DNA from: CAVZOY01 sp963777095
GTDB lineage: Bacteria; Actinomycetota; Actinomycetes; Mycobacteriales; Geodermatophilaceae
Assembly: GCA_963777095.1 (NCBI GenBank)
Contig: CAVZOY010000006.1
Span: 992,001 to 1,056,000, forward strand
Direction: 5' to 3'
Length of the DNA stretch: 64,000 nt
The notes beneath the pieces are model-generated. The model was not told the DNA's origin, did no database searches, and saw only the letters and a program-made list of their open reading frames with translations. This document shows, piece by piece, positions 10,220 through 18,853 of the stretch (position 1 is its first letter; each line of letters begins with the position of its first letter). A program made the translations under genes and the position numbers.

Positions 10220-10246
10220 GGAAGCGCCCCGCTGCCGTTCCGCCGC

Positions 10247-10282
10247 CGACGCCCGGTCCCGCACCCGCGGGGCCGGGCGTCG
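10247..10282 (+). terminator. Hairpin terminator after cheW
   Basis: 14-bp stem (10247-10260 with 10269-10282, one G-T pair) and an 8-nt loop, starting 27 nt after the cheW stop. Confidence 0.65.
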
Positions 10283-10452
10283 CCGCATTCCCGAATCGGC
10301 CCCAGTCACCAACAGTGACGAAGGAGTAGCGGAGAGGACCCGAACGCGCGACAGCCGTCGTCTTTCTCCCGCGAAGGGGTGAGGCGCGGATGGCGCCGTC
10401 CGGGCCGCCCGGCCAGCATGGGCGGAACGTTCCGAGCCCGGGGGAGGCCGCC

Positions 10453-11349
10453 GTGCCGTACTCACTGGTCAGTGCCGCGACCCTGGGCTTCGACCTGGTC
10501 CGCCTGCCCGCAGGCCGGCTGGTCACCGACAGCCTCCTGACCGGCCTGCTCGCCGACGAGGCGACCCTGGGCCGGCTCGCGGCCGTCCACCCCTCCACAG
10601 GCCTCGCCCCCGAGCAGCGCGGCGTCCTGGCGATCCGGGCCCGCAAGGCCCGCGAGCTGGCCGCCTCGGTCCCGCACGTCCGGGGCGTGGGAGCCGAGAC
10701 CCGGGCCGCCGGCGCGGACCGCACGGCCGTGCTGGTCACCCAGCTCGAGCAGGGCACGATCGGTGACGCCCCCACGCTGGAGCGCCTGCTGCGCGACGAC
10801 GTCCTCGGCAGCGAGCACCCGTCCCTCCCCCTCGTCGACCCGGTCGTGGCCGAGGCCGCCGCGGACGTGCTCGCCGACGCCGCCGTCGGGTGGTGGGCCG
10901 CCGGTGTCCTGCCGCCGCTGGTGCGCCGCGAGCTGACCGAGCCCCTGGAGCGCGCCGCCGTGCCGCCGGCCGATCCGGAGCTCGTCGACCTGGGACCGGC
11001 CTCCGCCGAGCTGGTGGGCTTCCTGGACGACCTCCGGGGGCTCGGGGACGACGGCCGCACCGCGTGGCGGGTCGCCGTCGACGCCGGCCGCGGCGCGCAC
11101 CGCCCGTGGGCCGCGGCCATGCACGAGGCGTCGTGGGCCGCGCACGTCAGCGGCCGCACCCGCGCGCTGGCCACCGCCCACCTGTTCGCCGTGCAGGCCT
11201 TCCTGGACGGTGGCTTCGACGGCCGCGACGGCGCCTCCGGCGTCTGGAACGCGGTGGCCGGCTGCGTGCAGGGGACGGCGATGGCCGACCTGCTCGACGC
11301 GCAGTCGCTGTCCGTCCTCACGGCGCCGCTCGCCCTCCTCGCCGGCTGA
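10453..11349 (+). CDS. Hypothetical protein embedded in the chemotaxis locus
   Basis: I do not recognise this 298-residue protein. It is rich in Ala/Leu/Arg/Asp, predicted mostly helical, with no signal peptide and no convincing membrane segment. Its best-marked part is C-terminal (about residues 210-290): a His/Trp/Ala-rich stretch (HRPWAAAMHEASWAAHVSGR), then TAHLFAVQAFLDGGFDGRDG and GVWNAVAGCVQG. The GTG at 10453 is preferred because GGGGGAGG lies 6 nt upstream; an ATG at 10390 is in frame but has no ribosome site. The gene sits alone between the cheW terminator and the cheB promoters on the same strand. The location suggests a link to chemotaxis or motility, but nothing in the sequence proves it. 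Confidence 0.75.
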   Translation: MPYSLVSAATLGFDLVRLPAGRLVTDSLLTGLLADEATLGRLAAVHPSTGLAPEQRGVLAIRARKARELAASVPHVRGVGAETRAAGADRTAVLVTQLEQGTIGDAPTLERLLRDDVLGSEHPSLPLVDPVVAEAAADVLADAAVGWWAAGVLPPLVRRELTEPLERAAVPPADPELVDLGPASAELVGFLDDLRGLGDDGRTAWRVAVDAGRGAHRPWAAAMHEASWAAHVSGRTRALATAHLFAVQAFLDGGFDGRDGASGVWNAVAGCVQGTAMADLLDAQSLSVLTAPLALLAG

Positions 11350-11401
11350 AGCACCGGCCCCTCGCTGTCGGCCCCTCCGCAGGGGTCCTTCGTCGCCTCG
11401 G

Positions 11402-11429
11402 GTCAATTCCGGTTGTGCACCGCCGATAA
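11402..11429 (+). promoter_or_regulatory. Motility-sigma-like promoter, distal, of cheB
   Basis: GTCAAT, 14 nt, GCCGATAA (11422-11429). This matches the FliA/SigD -10 consensus and has exactly the same spacing as the proximal copy 88 nt downstream. Confidence 0.55.
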
Positions 11430-11489
11430 CTCCTGCAGACGCCGGTCGACCGGCGGACCCCGGCGTCGCGGCGTCCTCGGCCCGCTGCG

Positions 11490-11517
11490 CTCAAGCACTG
11501 TCGTCCGCTGCCGATAA
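11490..11517 (+). promoter_or_regulatory. Motility-sigma-like promoter, proximal, of cheB
   Basis: CTCAAG, 14 nt, GCCGATAA (11510-11517). CTCAAG and GCCGATAA are both close to sigma-28 elements (TCAAG... / GCCGATAA). The cheB start lies 54 nt downstream, behind an AGGAGG ribosome site. Confidence 0.6.
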
Positions 11518-11570
11518 CTGGACGACAAGGCCTGCACGGCCGAGCACCACGGCCACAGGCCCTCAGGAGG

Positions 11571-12681
11571 ATGCACGTGGACCCGATCCGGGTGATGGTC
11601 GTGGACGACTCGGTGGTCGTTCGCAAGATCGTGACCGACGTGCTCTCCGAGGACCCCGCCATCGAGGTCGTCGGCACCGCGGTGAACGGCAAGGTGGCGC
11701 TGGCCAAGCTCGACCAGCTCAAGCCCGACCTGGTCACCATGGACATCGAGATGCCGGAGATGAACGGCATCGAAGCCGTGCGCGGCATCCGCAGCGGCGC
11801 AGGTGGCCAGGCCCGCAGCCGGATCCCGATCATCATGTTCAGCACGCTGACCGAGCGCGGCGCCACGGCCACCCTCGACGCGCTGTCCGCCGGCGCGAAC
11901 GAGTACGTGACCAAGCCGGCCAACGTCGGCAGCGTCAGCCAGTCGATGGAGAGCGTGCGCCAGCAGCTCATCCCCAAGATCAAGGCGCTGCTCGGCCGGC
12001 CGATCCAGGCCGGTCCCGCCCGCGCCGCCGCGCCGGCCCCCGCGCCGCGCCCCGCCGCTCCCGCGCACCACTCCGGCCAAGCCGGCCCGCGTCCTGGTGA
12101 TCGGCTCCTCCACCGGCGGGCCCGAGGCCCTCGCCCGCGTGGTCCCCGCTCTCCCCGCCACGCTGCCGGTGCCGGTGCTCGTGGTGCAGCACATGCCCCC
12201 GGTCTTCACGCGCCAGTTCGCTCAGCGGCTGGACCGGCTGTCCGCGCTGCGCGTGGTGGAGGCCGTCGACGGCACCCCGCTGATGCCGGGCACGGTCCAC
12301 CTCGCCCCCGGCGACTACCACCTGGTGCTCCGCAGCACCGGTCGCGGCCTGACGACCGCCCTCAACCAGGCTCCGCCGGAGAACTTCTGCCGGCCGGCCG
12401 TCGACCCACTGTTCCGCTCCGCGGTCGCCGCCTTCGACGGCGCCGTCCTCGCCGTCGTGCTGACCGGGATGGGCTCGGACGGACGCGCCGGGGCCGCCGA
12501 CATCCGCGACGCCGGTGGTCACGTCATCGTCCAGGACCAGGCCACCTCGGTCGTCTGGGGCATGCCCGGCGCGATCGCCGGAGCCGGCCTGGCCGACGAG
12601 ATCCTCCCCCTGGACCGCATCGCCGAGACGATCGTCCGCCATCTTCCCGTTCCCGCACTCTCCGGAGGTACACGGCGATGA
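11571..12681 (+). CDS. cheB: Chemotaxis protein-glutamate methylesterase/deamidase CheB (one apparent frameshift)
   Basis: Removes methyl groups from MCPs for adaptation when phosphorylated by CheA. N-terminal receiver domain with acidic pair VDDS, phospho-Asp58 (TMDIEMPEMNG) and Lys in VTKPA. A Pro/Ala-rich linker follows, then the esterase domain with the catalytic Ser in IGSSTGGPEAL, His in VVQHMPP and Asp in TGMGSDGRAG. About 369 residues after removing one extra base near 12055-12075 in the low-complexity linker, exactly where an indel error is easiest. AGGAGG precedes the ATG. The stop overlaps the cheR start (ATGA). Confidence 0.93.
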
Positions 12682-13502
12682 CCCTCGCCACCACGAGCTT
12701 CGACTGGGTGCGCGAGCTGGTCCGCCGCGAGAGCGCCATCGTCCTGCAGCCCGGCAAGGAGTACCTGGTCGAGGCGCGGCTGCTGCCGATCGCCCGTCAG
12801 ATGGGTCTCCCGGACGTCGGCAAGCTCGTCGAGACGGTCCGGCAACGGCCCGACCTGGACTCGACCCGCCGCATCGTCGAGGCGCTCACGACGAACGAGA
12901 CCTCGTGGTTCCGTGACGGTGACCCGTTCACGGCGCTCACCTCGACCGTGCTGCCCGAGCTGCTGGCCTCCCGCGGTCCGGCCGACCGGCTGCAGATCTG
13001 GTCGGCGGCCTGCTCCAGCGGCCAGGAGCCGTACACGATCGCCATGCTGCTCGAGGACGCGCTGCCCAACGCGGCGTCCCGGGTGTCGATCACCGCCACC
13101 GACCTCTCCCGCGAGATGGTCGAGCGGACCAAGGCCGGCCGGTTCAGTCAGCTCGAGGTCAACCGTGGCCTGCCGGCCCCGATGCTCGTGCGGCACTTCA
13201 CCCGCGTCGGCAACGAGTGGGAGGTCGCCCCCGCGCTCCGGCGCATGGTGACCGCCAGCGAGTGCAACCTCGCCGCTCCCCTGGCGCGGATGGGCCCCTT
13301 CGACGTGGTCTACCTGCGCAACGTCCTCATCTACTTCGACCTGCCCACCAAGCAGACGATCCTCCGCCGGGTGCGCGAGCTCATGCGTCCCGACGGATGG
13401 CTGTTCCTCGGAGCCGCCGAGACCACGCTCGGCGTCGACGACTCATGGGAGCGGGTCGTCCTCGGCCGCAGCTCCGCCTACCGCCCGCTGAAGGGGGCAT
13501 GA
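12678..13502 (+). CDS. cheR: Chemotaxis protein methyltransferase CheR
   Basis: S-adenosylmethionine-dependent methylation of MCP glutamates. 274 residues: N-terminal helical CheR_N part, then the methyltransferase domain with IWSAACSSGQEPYTIAM (SAM loop), ITATDLS and the CheR signature DVVYLRNVLIYFD. The ATG overlaps the cheB stop by 4 nt, so both adaptation enzymes are made from one message. No pentapeptide tether is present on the local MCPs, so CheR must act without it. Confidence 0.97.
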   Translation: MTLATTSFDWVRELVRRESAIVLQPGKEYLVEARLLPIARQMGLPDVGKLVETVRQRPDLDSTRRIVEALTTNETSWFRDGDPFTALTSTVLPELLASRGPADRLQIWSAACSSGQEPYTIAMLLEDALPNAASRVSITATDLSREMVERTKAGRFSQLEVNRGLPAPMLVRHFTRVGNEWEVAPALRRMVTASECNLAAPLARMGPFDVVYLRNVLIYFDLPTKQTILRRVRELMRPDGWLFLGAAETTLGVDDSWERVVLGRSSAYRPLKGA

Positions 13503-13503
13503 C

Positions 13504-13887
13504 GTGCGTGCACTGGTGATCGACGACTCCCGCGCGATGCGCAGGATCGTCAGCTCGATCCTCGAGGGGATCGGCTTCGAGGTACGGGACGCCGGCAACG
13601 GCCGCGAAGGTCTCGACGTCCTCGACGAGGGCTGGGTCCCCGACCTGGTGACCGTCGACTGGAACATGCCGGTGATGGACGGGCTGCAGTTCGTCTCCGC
13701 CGTCCGCAGCAACCCGTCGCTCCGCTCGATGACCCTGATGATGGTCACCTCGGAGAGCGAGCACACCCAGATCGTGCGCGCGCTGGCCGCCGGCGCCCAC
13801 GAGTACGTCATCAAGCCGTTCACGGCCGACGCCATCCGCGACAAGCTCGCGCTGCTCGGCCTGCTCCCCCAGGAGGCCCTGCTGTGA
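13504..13887 (+). CDS. cheY: CheY-type response regulator (first of two)
   Basis: 127-residue stand-alone receiver domain with the acidic pair IDDSR, phospho-acceptor Asp52 (TVDWNMPVMDG), Thr/Ser switch TSES and Lys in VIKPF. There is no output domain. The GTG starts one base after the cheR stop. Its own stop overlaps the start of the next gene, a CheX-like protein, which suggests a kinase-target/phosphatase pair. Either this or the second CheY could be the motor-binding one. Confidence 0.92.
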   Translation: MRALVIDDSRAMRRIVSSILEGIGFEVRDAGNGREGLDVLDEGWVPDLVTVDWNMPVMDGLQFVSAVRSNPSLRSMTLMMVTSESEHTQIVRALAAGAHEYVIKPFTADAIRDKLALLGLLPQEALL

Positions 13888-14453
13888 CCGTCTCCCACGA
13901 CCAGTGGCTCACCGACACCGGCGAGCGTCGCCGGGCCGCGGACGCCCGCCCCGTCATCGGCGAGCTGATCGACGAGGCCACCATCGAGTCCATCGCCCAG
14001 GAGGCGTGGATCTCGCTCGTCGGCGAGGACGAGGTCCTCGTGCCGCTCCCCACCGACCTGCCGGCCGACGTCGTCTCGAGCTGGGTCGACGTCGTGGGCC
14101 CCTGGACCGGCTCGGTCGTGCTGACCACCCGTCAGGCGACCGCCGAGGACCTCTGCCGCGCGCTGCTGGGCCCCGCCGCTCCGCCGGTCATCGAGCACGA
14201 GGACGTCGCCGACGCCTTCGGTGAGATCGCCAACGTGGTCGGCGGCAACGTCAAGGCCGCGCTGCCCGGTCCGTCCGCCCTCAGCCTGCCGGAGGTCGGG
14301 TCCGCCCCGGCCGTCCGCAACCCCGCCGACCTCGTCCGCGTCGACGTCCTGTGGCGCGGCGAGCCGGTCTCCATCTCCGTGCAGGGCGCCCTTCCTGCCC
14401 TGCCCGGTCGTCCCTCCCCGCACGAGAACTCCGAGAACGAGGTGTCCCTGTGA
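13884..14453 (+). CDS. CheX/CheC-like chemotaxis phosphatase, first copy
   Basis: 189 residues. The segment EDVADAFGEIANVVGGNVKAALPG is the E-x2-N motif region typical of CheX/CheC/FliY CheY-P phosphatases, with Glu and Asn correctly spaced and the GGN that follows. It is N-terminally longer than Thermotoga CheX and only one copy of the motif is visible, as in CheX. Coupled by 4-nt overlaps to a CheY on either side. The likely role is to dephosphorylate CheY-P, as no CheZ is present. Confidence 0.8.
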   Translation: MTVSHDQWLTDTGERRRAADARPVIGELIDEATIESIAQEAWISLVGEDEVLVPLPTDLPADVVSSWVDVVGPWTGSVVLTTRQATAEDLCRALLGPAAPPVIEHEDVADAFGEIANVVGGNVKAALPGPSALSLPEVGSAPAVRNPADLVRVDVLWRGEPVSISVQGALPALPGRPSPHENSENEVSL

Positions 14454-14812
14454 AGATCCTGGTCGCCGACGACAGCCGCGTCATGCGGCAGATCGTCATC
14501 CGCACCCTGCGCCAGGCCGGCTACGACGACCACGACATCGTCGAGGCCGAGGACGGTCGTGACGCGCTGGACAAGGTGTCGTCCGAGGCCCCCGACCTGG
14601 TGCTGTCCGACTGGAACATGCCGAACATGACCGGCATCGAGTGCCTGCAGGCGCTGCGCGCCTCCGGTTCCGCGGTGCCGTTCGGCTTCGTCACCTCCGA
14701 GGGCTCCCCGGAGATGCGTGAGAAGGCCGCCAGCGCCGGCGCGCTCTTCCTCATCGCGAAGCCGTTCACCGAGGACACCTTCAAGGAGCACCTGGACGGG
14801 GTGATCGCATGA
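14450..14812 (+). CDS. cheY: CheY-type response regulator (second of two)
   Basis: 120-residue receiver with ADDSR, Asp54 (LSDWNMPNMTG), Thr in VTSEG and Lys in IAKPF. The GTG start overlaps the preceding stop, and its own stop overlaps the next ATG. It is clearly divergent from the first CheY. The two probably split motor control and phosphate-sink functions. Confidence 0.93.
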   Translation: MKILVADDSRVMRQIVIRTLRQAGYDDHDIVEAEDGRDALDKVSSEAPDLVLSDWNMPNMTGIECLQALRASGSAVPFGFVTSEGSPEMREKAASAGALFLIAKPFTEDTFKEHLDGVIA

Positions 14813-15298
14813 CCGCCCCCGGGATGGTGCTGCCCGCCGCCAAGGACGTGCGCGACATGCTGACCGGCCTGGTCGGCAAGGACGTCGCCGTCTCCCCCGG
14901 TGGCCCGGTGACCCCGTCGGAGAAGAAGCCGGTCGGTGTCGCGGTCTACGTCGACCCGCACATGAACATCAACGCCCTGTGCGTGATGGACCTCGGTGCG
15001 GCCGCCTACACCGGCGCCGCCCTCGCCCTGCTCCCTCCCGGGGGCGCTCAGGACGCGGTCGAGGAGGACGGCGAGCTCAGCGGCATGCTGGTCGAGGCGC
15101 TGCACGAGGTCGTGAACGTGCTGTCGGCGCTGTTCAACGTGCCGGGTGCGCCGCACTCCAAGCTGCACAAGCTCTACGCGCCGGGTGAGGACCTGCCCGG
15201 CGACGTCGGTGGGCATGCTGGCCAACTTCAACCGGCTCGACCTCGCCATCGAGGTGCCGGGCTACGGCAAGGGCGGGATCTCGCTCGTCCTCGCCTGA
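14809..15298 (+). CDS. CheX-like chemotaxis protein, second copy (one apparent frameshift)
   Basis: About 162 residues after removing an extra G near 15212. The middle has GMLVEALHEVVNVLSALFN, where Glu and Asn have the E-x2-N spacing of CheC/CheX phosphatases, though less typical than in the first copy. The tail RLDLAIEVPGYGKGGISLVLA lies in the second frame and completes the domain. Coupled by ATGA to the second cheY. It closes the chemotaxis operon, directly before a strong terminator. Function as a CheY phosphatase is inferred. Confidence 0.65.
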
Positions 15299-15315
15299 GC
15301 GAGCAGCCCGGGACG

Positions 15316-15349
15316 CCCGGGACGACGGACTTCGGTCCGCCGTCCCGGG
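15316..15349 (+). terminator. TTCG-capped terminator of the chemotaxis operon
   Basis: 15-bp stem (15316-15330 with 15335-15349, one mismatch) closed by an extra-stable TTCG tetraloop, 18 nt after the last che gene. Confidence 0.8.
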
Positions 15350-15401
15350 CGTCCGGCGTTGGGGGGCCCTGTGATGTCGATCAGGTCAGCTGAGCGTCAG
15401 T

Positions 15402-15483
15402 GGTCCTGGCTCACCGTCGACGCTGAGCCAGGACCCCACCAGCTGAGCCAGGACCTCCGGTGATCAGGTCACCTGATCACCGG
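15402..15483. repeat. Cluster of inverted and direct repeats between convergent genes
   Basis: GGTCCTGGCTCA (15402-15413) faces TGAGCCAGGACC (15424-15435), and the latter recurs almost exactly at 15444-15455. Next to it CCGGTGATCAG/CTGATCACCGG (15457-15483) forms an 11-bp stem with a 5-nt loop that ends 10 nt before the stop of the leftward gene. The second hairpin is probably its terminator. The role of the three-copy element is unclear. Confidence 0.6.
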
Positions 15484-15492
15484 GCGGCCGCC

Positions 15493-15957
15493 TCAGACGA
15501 GGGCGGGGGACGGCGAGCGGTCGTCCAGCGACGAGGGCAGGCACGCCCAGACGTGCTTGGCGCCACCGTCGACGTACCAGCCGTGCGCGACCGACATCCG
15601 CGCCACCATGTGCAGGCCCATGCCGCCGTGGGCGGGGTCGCGGTCGACGGCCGGCTGGGGCATGTGGTGGGGGGCTCGGTCGCTGACGTCCAGCAGCCAG
15701 CCACCGCTGCCCGCCACCACCGTGGCGACGACGGGGACCTCGCCGTGCCGCAGCGCGTTGGAGGCCAGCTCGTCGAAGGCCAGAACCAGCCGCTCGGCGG
15801 CCGAGTCGTCGGCCGTGGTGGGCATGCCCACGTCGGACAACCGGCTCCGCAGGCCGGACCGGGCGCCGGGCAGCTCGGCCACCGTGCCCAGGTTCCAGCG
15901 CCAGACCTCGCCCCGGCCGTCGGGTAGCGGGCACAGCGGCCATGCCTGGCGACTCAT
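15493..15957 (-). CDS. ATP-binding anti-sigma-type regulator (RsbW-like HATPase)
   Basis: 154-residue single-domain GHKL ATPase of the anti-sigma-factor kinase type. The N box is AFDELASNALRHG and the G box HGGMGLHMV; there is no dimerisation or phospho-acceptor His domain. Such proteins bind a sigma factor or phosphorylate an STAS anti-anti-sigma factor, whose phosphate is removed by a SpoIIE-type phosphatase. One is encoded immediately upstream on the same strand (16079-17729), so the two may act in one partner-switching module. No sigma or STAS gene is in view. Confidence 0.85.
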   Translation of the reverse strand: MSRQAWPLCPLPDGRGEVWRWNLGTVAELPGARSGLRSRLSDVGMPTTADDSAAERLVLAFDELASNALRHGEVPVVATVVAGSGGWLLDVSDRAPHHMPQPAVDRDPAHGGMGLHMVARMSVAHGWYVDGGAKHVWACLPSSLDDRSPSPALV

Positions 15958-16078
15958 GCCCCGTCTCCCTCGGTCGCGGTCTTCTCCACGTCAGGAACAG
16001 GGGTATCCACGATCCGGACTACCGAACCCCGGATTCGGACTGAATCGGTCCGTGTGCCTCGGCACACCGAGCCGCCGG

Positions 16079-17729
16079 TCAGTCCGCCGGGGCGGCCAGC
16101 CGGAGGGCCACGAGGGCCACGTCGTCCTGCGGGGTGCGGGGCAGCATCCGCTCGAGGAGCGCGTCGCACATCTCCTGCAGCGGTCGTCCGGCCAGCTCGG
16201 CCAGCGCCTCGACCAGTCGCGTCAGGCCGACGTCGAAGGTGGCGTCGCGCCGCTCGACGAGGCCGTCGGTGTAGAGCAGCACGGTGTCACCCGGCGCGAG
16301 CGTGACGGTGGAGTCGGTGCGCTCCACCTCCGGGTCGACGCCGATCAGCAGCTCGCCGTTGGTGCCCCCGAGGAGCTGCACGTCCCCGGCACCGCGGACC
16401 AGCGCGGGAGGCGGGTGCCCGGCACTGGCCCAGCGCAGCCTGGTACGGCCGTCGTCCAGCTCGATCCGGGCGAGGGCCGCCGTCGCCAGGGTGTCGGGAT
16501 GCAGGTCGACGGCGGCGCGGTCGAACGCGGTGAGCACCTCCGCGGGACTGCCCCCGCCGGCGTGCGCCACGCCCCGCAGCAGCCCGCGGAGCTGGCCCAT
16601 GGCCGCCGCGGCGGCGGTGTCGTGGCCGGTGACGTCGCCGATCACGATGACCGGCGTCCCGTCGCGGAGCGGGAAGGCGTCGTACCAGTCGCCGCCCACC
16701 CGCGCGGCCTCCGCCGCCGGCACGTACCGGACGGCGACCTCGACGCCGGGCAGCTCCGGCGGCTCGGTGAGCAGGCTGCGCTGCAGCGCCTCGGCGAGCT
16801 GCGCCTGCTGGCTCTGCCGGTGGACGCGCTCGACGGCGCGCCCGGCCTGCGCGGCGACCTCGGCCGCGGTGCGGATGTCCGCCTCGGTCATGACCCGGTC
16901 CGAGTCCTGGTACAGCGTGAGGACGCCGACGGTGCGGGCCTCCGCCGGCAGCGGCAGCACGACCACCGACTGCGGCGCCAGCCGGCGCAGGACGTCGGCC
17001 GAGGGGTGGCCGGGCTCCATGCGGGCCAGCAGCGAGTCGATCGACTCGGTGACCGGCGTGCCCAGTTCGAGGGCGCGGGCCACGGGGGAGTCCGGCGGCA
17101 GCCAGTCCAGGCGCATGTCGGTGTACCGCGCGAGCAGCTCGCGGCGGGCGGGGTCGGCGTGCCACGAGCCGACGTCGCGCGGCCGGCCCTCGCGGTCGAC
17201 CACGGTGACGATGCAGGCGTCGGCGAGGGTCGGCACGACCACCCGGGCCAGCCGGCCGAGCGCGGACTCGCCGTCCAGGGCTCCGGACAGCTCGGCGGCC
17301 AGCCGGGCGAGCAGCGCCGTCCGGGCCGTCGCGCGCCGGGCCGCCTGCTCGGCCGCCCGGCGGTCGCTGGTGTCGACGACGTAGACGGCGAGGGCGCCGG
17401 GAACCGGCCAGGCGTGCACCTCGCACCCAGGTGCCGACGCGGCCGGGCAGCGCGGCGTCGAAGCTCGCCGACCGGCCGCCGTCGGCGGCCTCCCGGAACG
17501 CCGCCTCGAAGCGGGTGCCCACCAGCTCCGGAACGATCTCCCACAGGGTGGAGCCGAGCAGCTCGCTGCGCGGGCGGCCCAGCAGTCGCTCGGCCTCGGC
17601 GTTGGCGGACAGGACCCGCCACGACTCGTCGAGCAGGACGAAGGTCGCGGGCAGTTGGTCGAGCAGGTCGGCAGGAGGCACCGCCACCCGGGTCTCCGGG
17701 CAGGTCATCGTCCGGTACGGATCCGCCAC
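16079..17729 (-). CDS. PAS-GAF-SpoIIE serine phosphatase (one apparent frameshift)
   Basis: About 549 residues. An N-terminal PAS domain (LLDQLPATFVLLDESWRVL) is followed by a GAF domain (PTLADACIVTVVDREG to QSVVVLPLPAE) and a C-terminal PP2C/SpoIIE domain with metal-binding VGGDWYDAF, GDVTGHD, LLYTDGLVERR and the final DDVALVALR. An extra G near 17428 breaks the frame inside PAS; removing it restores the usual GTWCEVHAWP. It probably senses a signal through PAS/GAF and dephosphorylates an STAS anti-sigma antagonist, in line with the RsbW-like neighbour 121 nt downstream. A second phosphatase of this kind lies at 31256-33867. Confidence 0.9.
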
Positions 17730-17870
17730 TGTCGGTCCCCCACCGCCGCGCGCCCCGTCGGCTCCGTCGCTGGAGCCGACCCAGGTCCGGCCCCCACCGG
17801 AGTGCCGCGATCGTGGCAGGCGGCGCGGGTGCTGCCAAGGACCGGCGACGCGAGCCGGCGCCCTGCGAGG

Positions 17871-18765
17871 TCAGCGCACCGCGGCGCGGACGGCCTCGCT
17901 GATCGCGGTGACACCCTGCTCGGCCCAGAGGATCGAGTAGTGGTTGGTGTCGGGCACCGGAGTGACGGTCAGGCCGGAGCGTTCGGGTCCGGCCAGCCGC
18001 TGCTCGTCGTAGAGACCGGGGGTCTGGTCGAGCAGGCCGCGCGGTGCCCAGAGCAGCGTCGCCGGCATCGGCAGGCGCTCGGTGGCCCGGTAGACGCGCT
18101 CCTCGGTCAGTAACTCGCCGCCGTCCACGGTGACCGCGTCGGCGACGCACGCGCTGCGCAGCCCGCCGTCGGTGGGCACGACGTCGCGCGCCAGGTAGGC
18201 GGCGACCGACGGGACGTCGACCCACGGCCCCACCGCCGGGTGCTGCGCCCAGAACGCCCGGACCGCGGCCAGGTCGGGAAAGGTTCGCGCGAGCCGGTCC
18301 AGCGCCGGCCCGAGCATCGCGGCGAGCTTGGCGCGGACGTCGGCGCCGGGCGGGTCGGGGAACGGCAGCCCGCCGTCGACCAGGACGACGCCGCGCACCC
18401 GGTCGCGGGCGACCCCGGCAGCGGCCACCGCCACCACGAAGCCGCCCATCGAGTGCCCGGTCAGGACGGCGTGCGGTGCTCCCACCGCGTCGAGCAGGGC
18501 CAGCACGTCCTCGGCGTGGGCCTCGATGCCGTACGGCCCGGGCAGCCCGGCCGAGGCCGCCCTCCCCCGCAGGTCCGGCGCGAACACCTCGACGTCGCGG
18601 CCCAGCGCGCCGGCCACTCGCGCCCAGGACAGCCCGTTGCCGGTGATCCCGTGCACGAGGACGACGACCGGCGCGCCCGGGCTGCTCGGCCGGCCAGTGC
18701 AGGACGGCGAGGTCGCCGCCGCGCACGGGGACGGCGAGCTGCTCGGGCACGCGGAACTCGCTCAC
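17871..18765 (-). CDS. Alpha/beta hydrolase (one apparent frameshift)
   Basis: About 297 residues. Oxyanion-loop HGITGNG, nucleophile elbow TGHSMGGFV (Ser), an acidic residue late in strand 7 and catalytic His in PDTNHYSILW complete the triad. A base insertion near 18687 splits the first 27 codons (MSEFRVPEQ...) from the rest; the corrected sequence reads LHWPAESPGAPVVVLVHG. Substrate unknown; the fold fits esterases, peptidases and epoxide or lactone hydrolases. It stands alone. Confidence 0.85.
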
Positions 18766-18853
18766 GCCCCCACCCTGCCGCGCGGCCGGAGCCGACGCAG
18801 GCGGGCTCAGGCCCAGGGCCCGCCTCGAGACACCTCAGCCCGGCTTGCGTGCC

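Noticed and set aside
15402..15455. Possible CRISPR-like repeats
   Set aside because: Only three 12-nt copies in mixed orientation with unequal short spacers and no cas genes.
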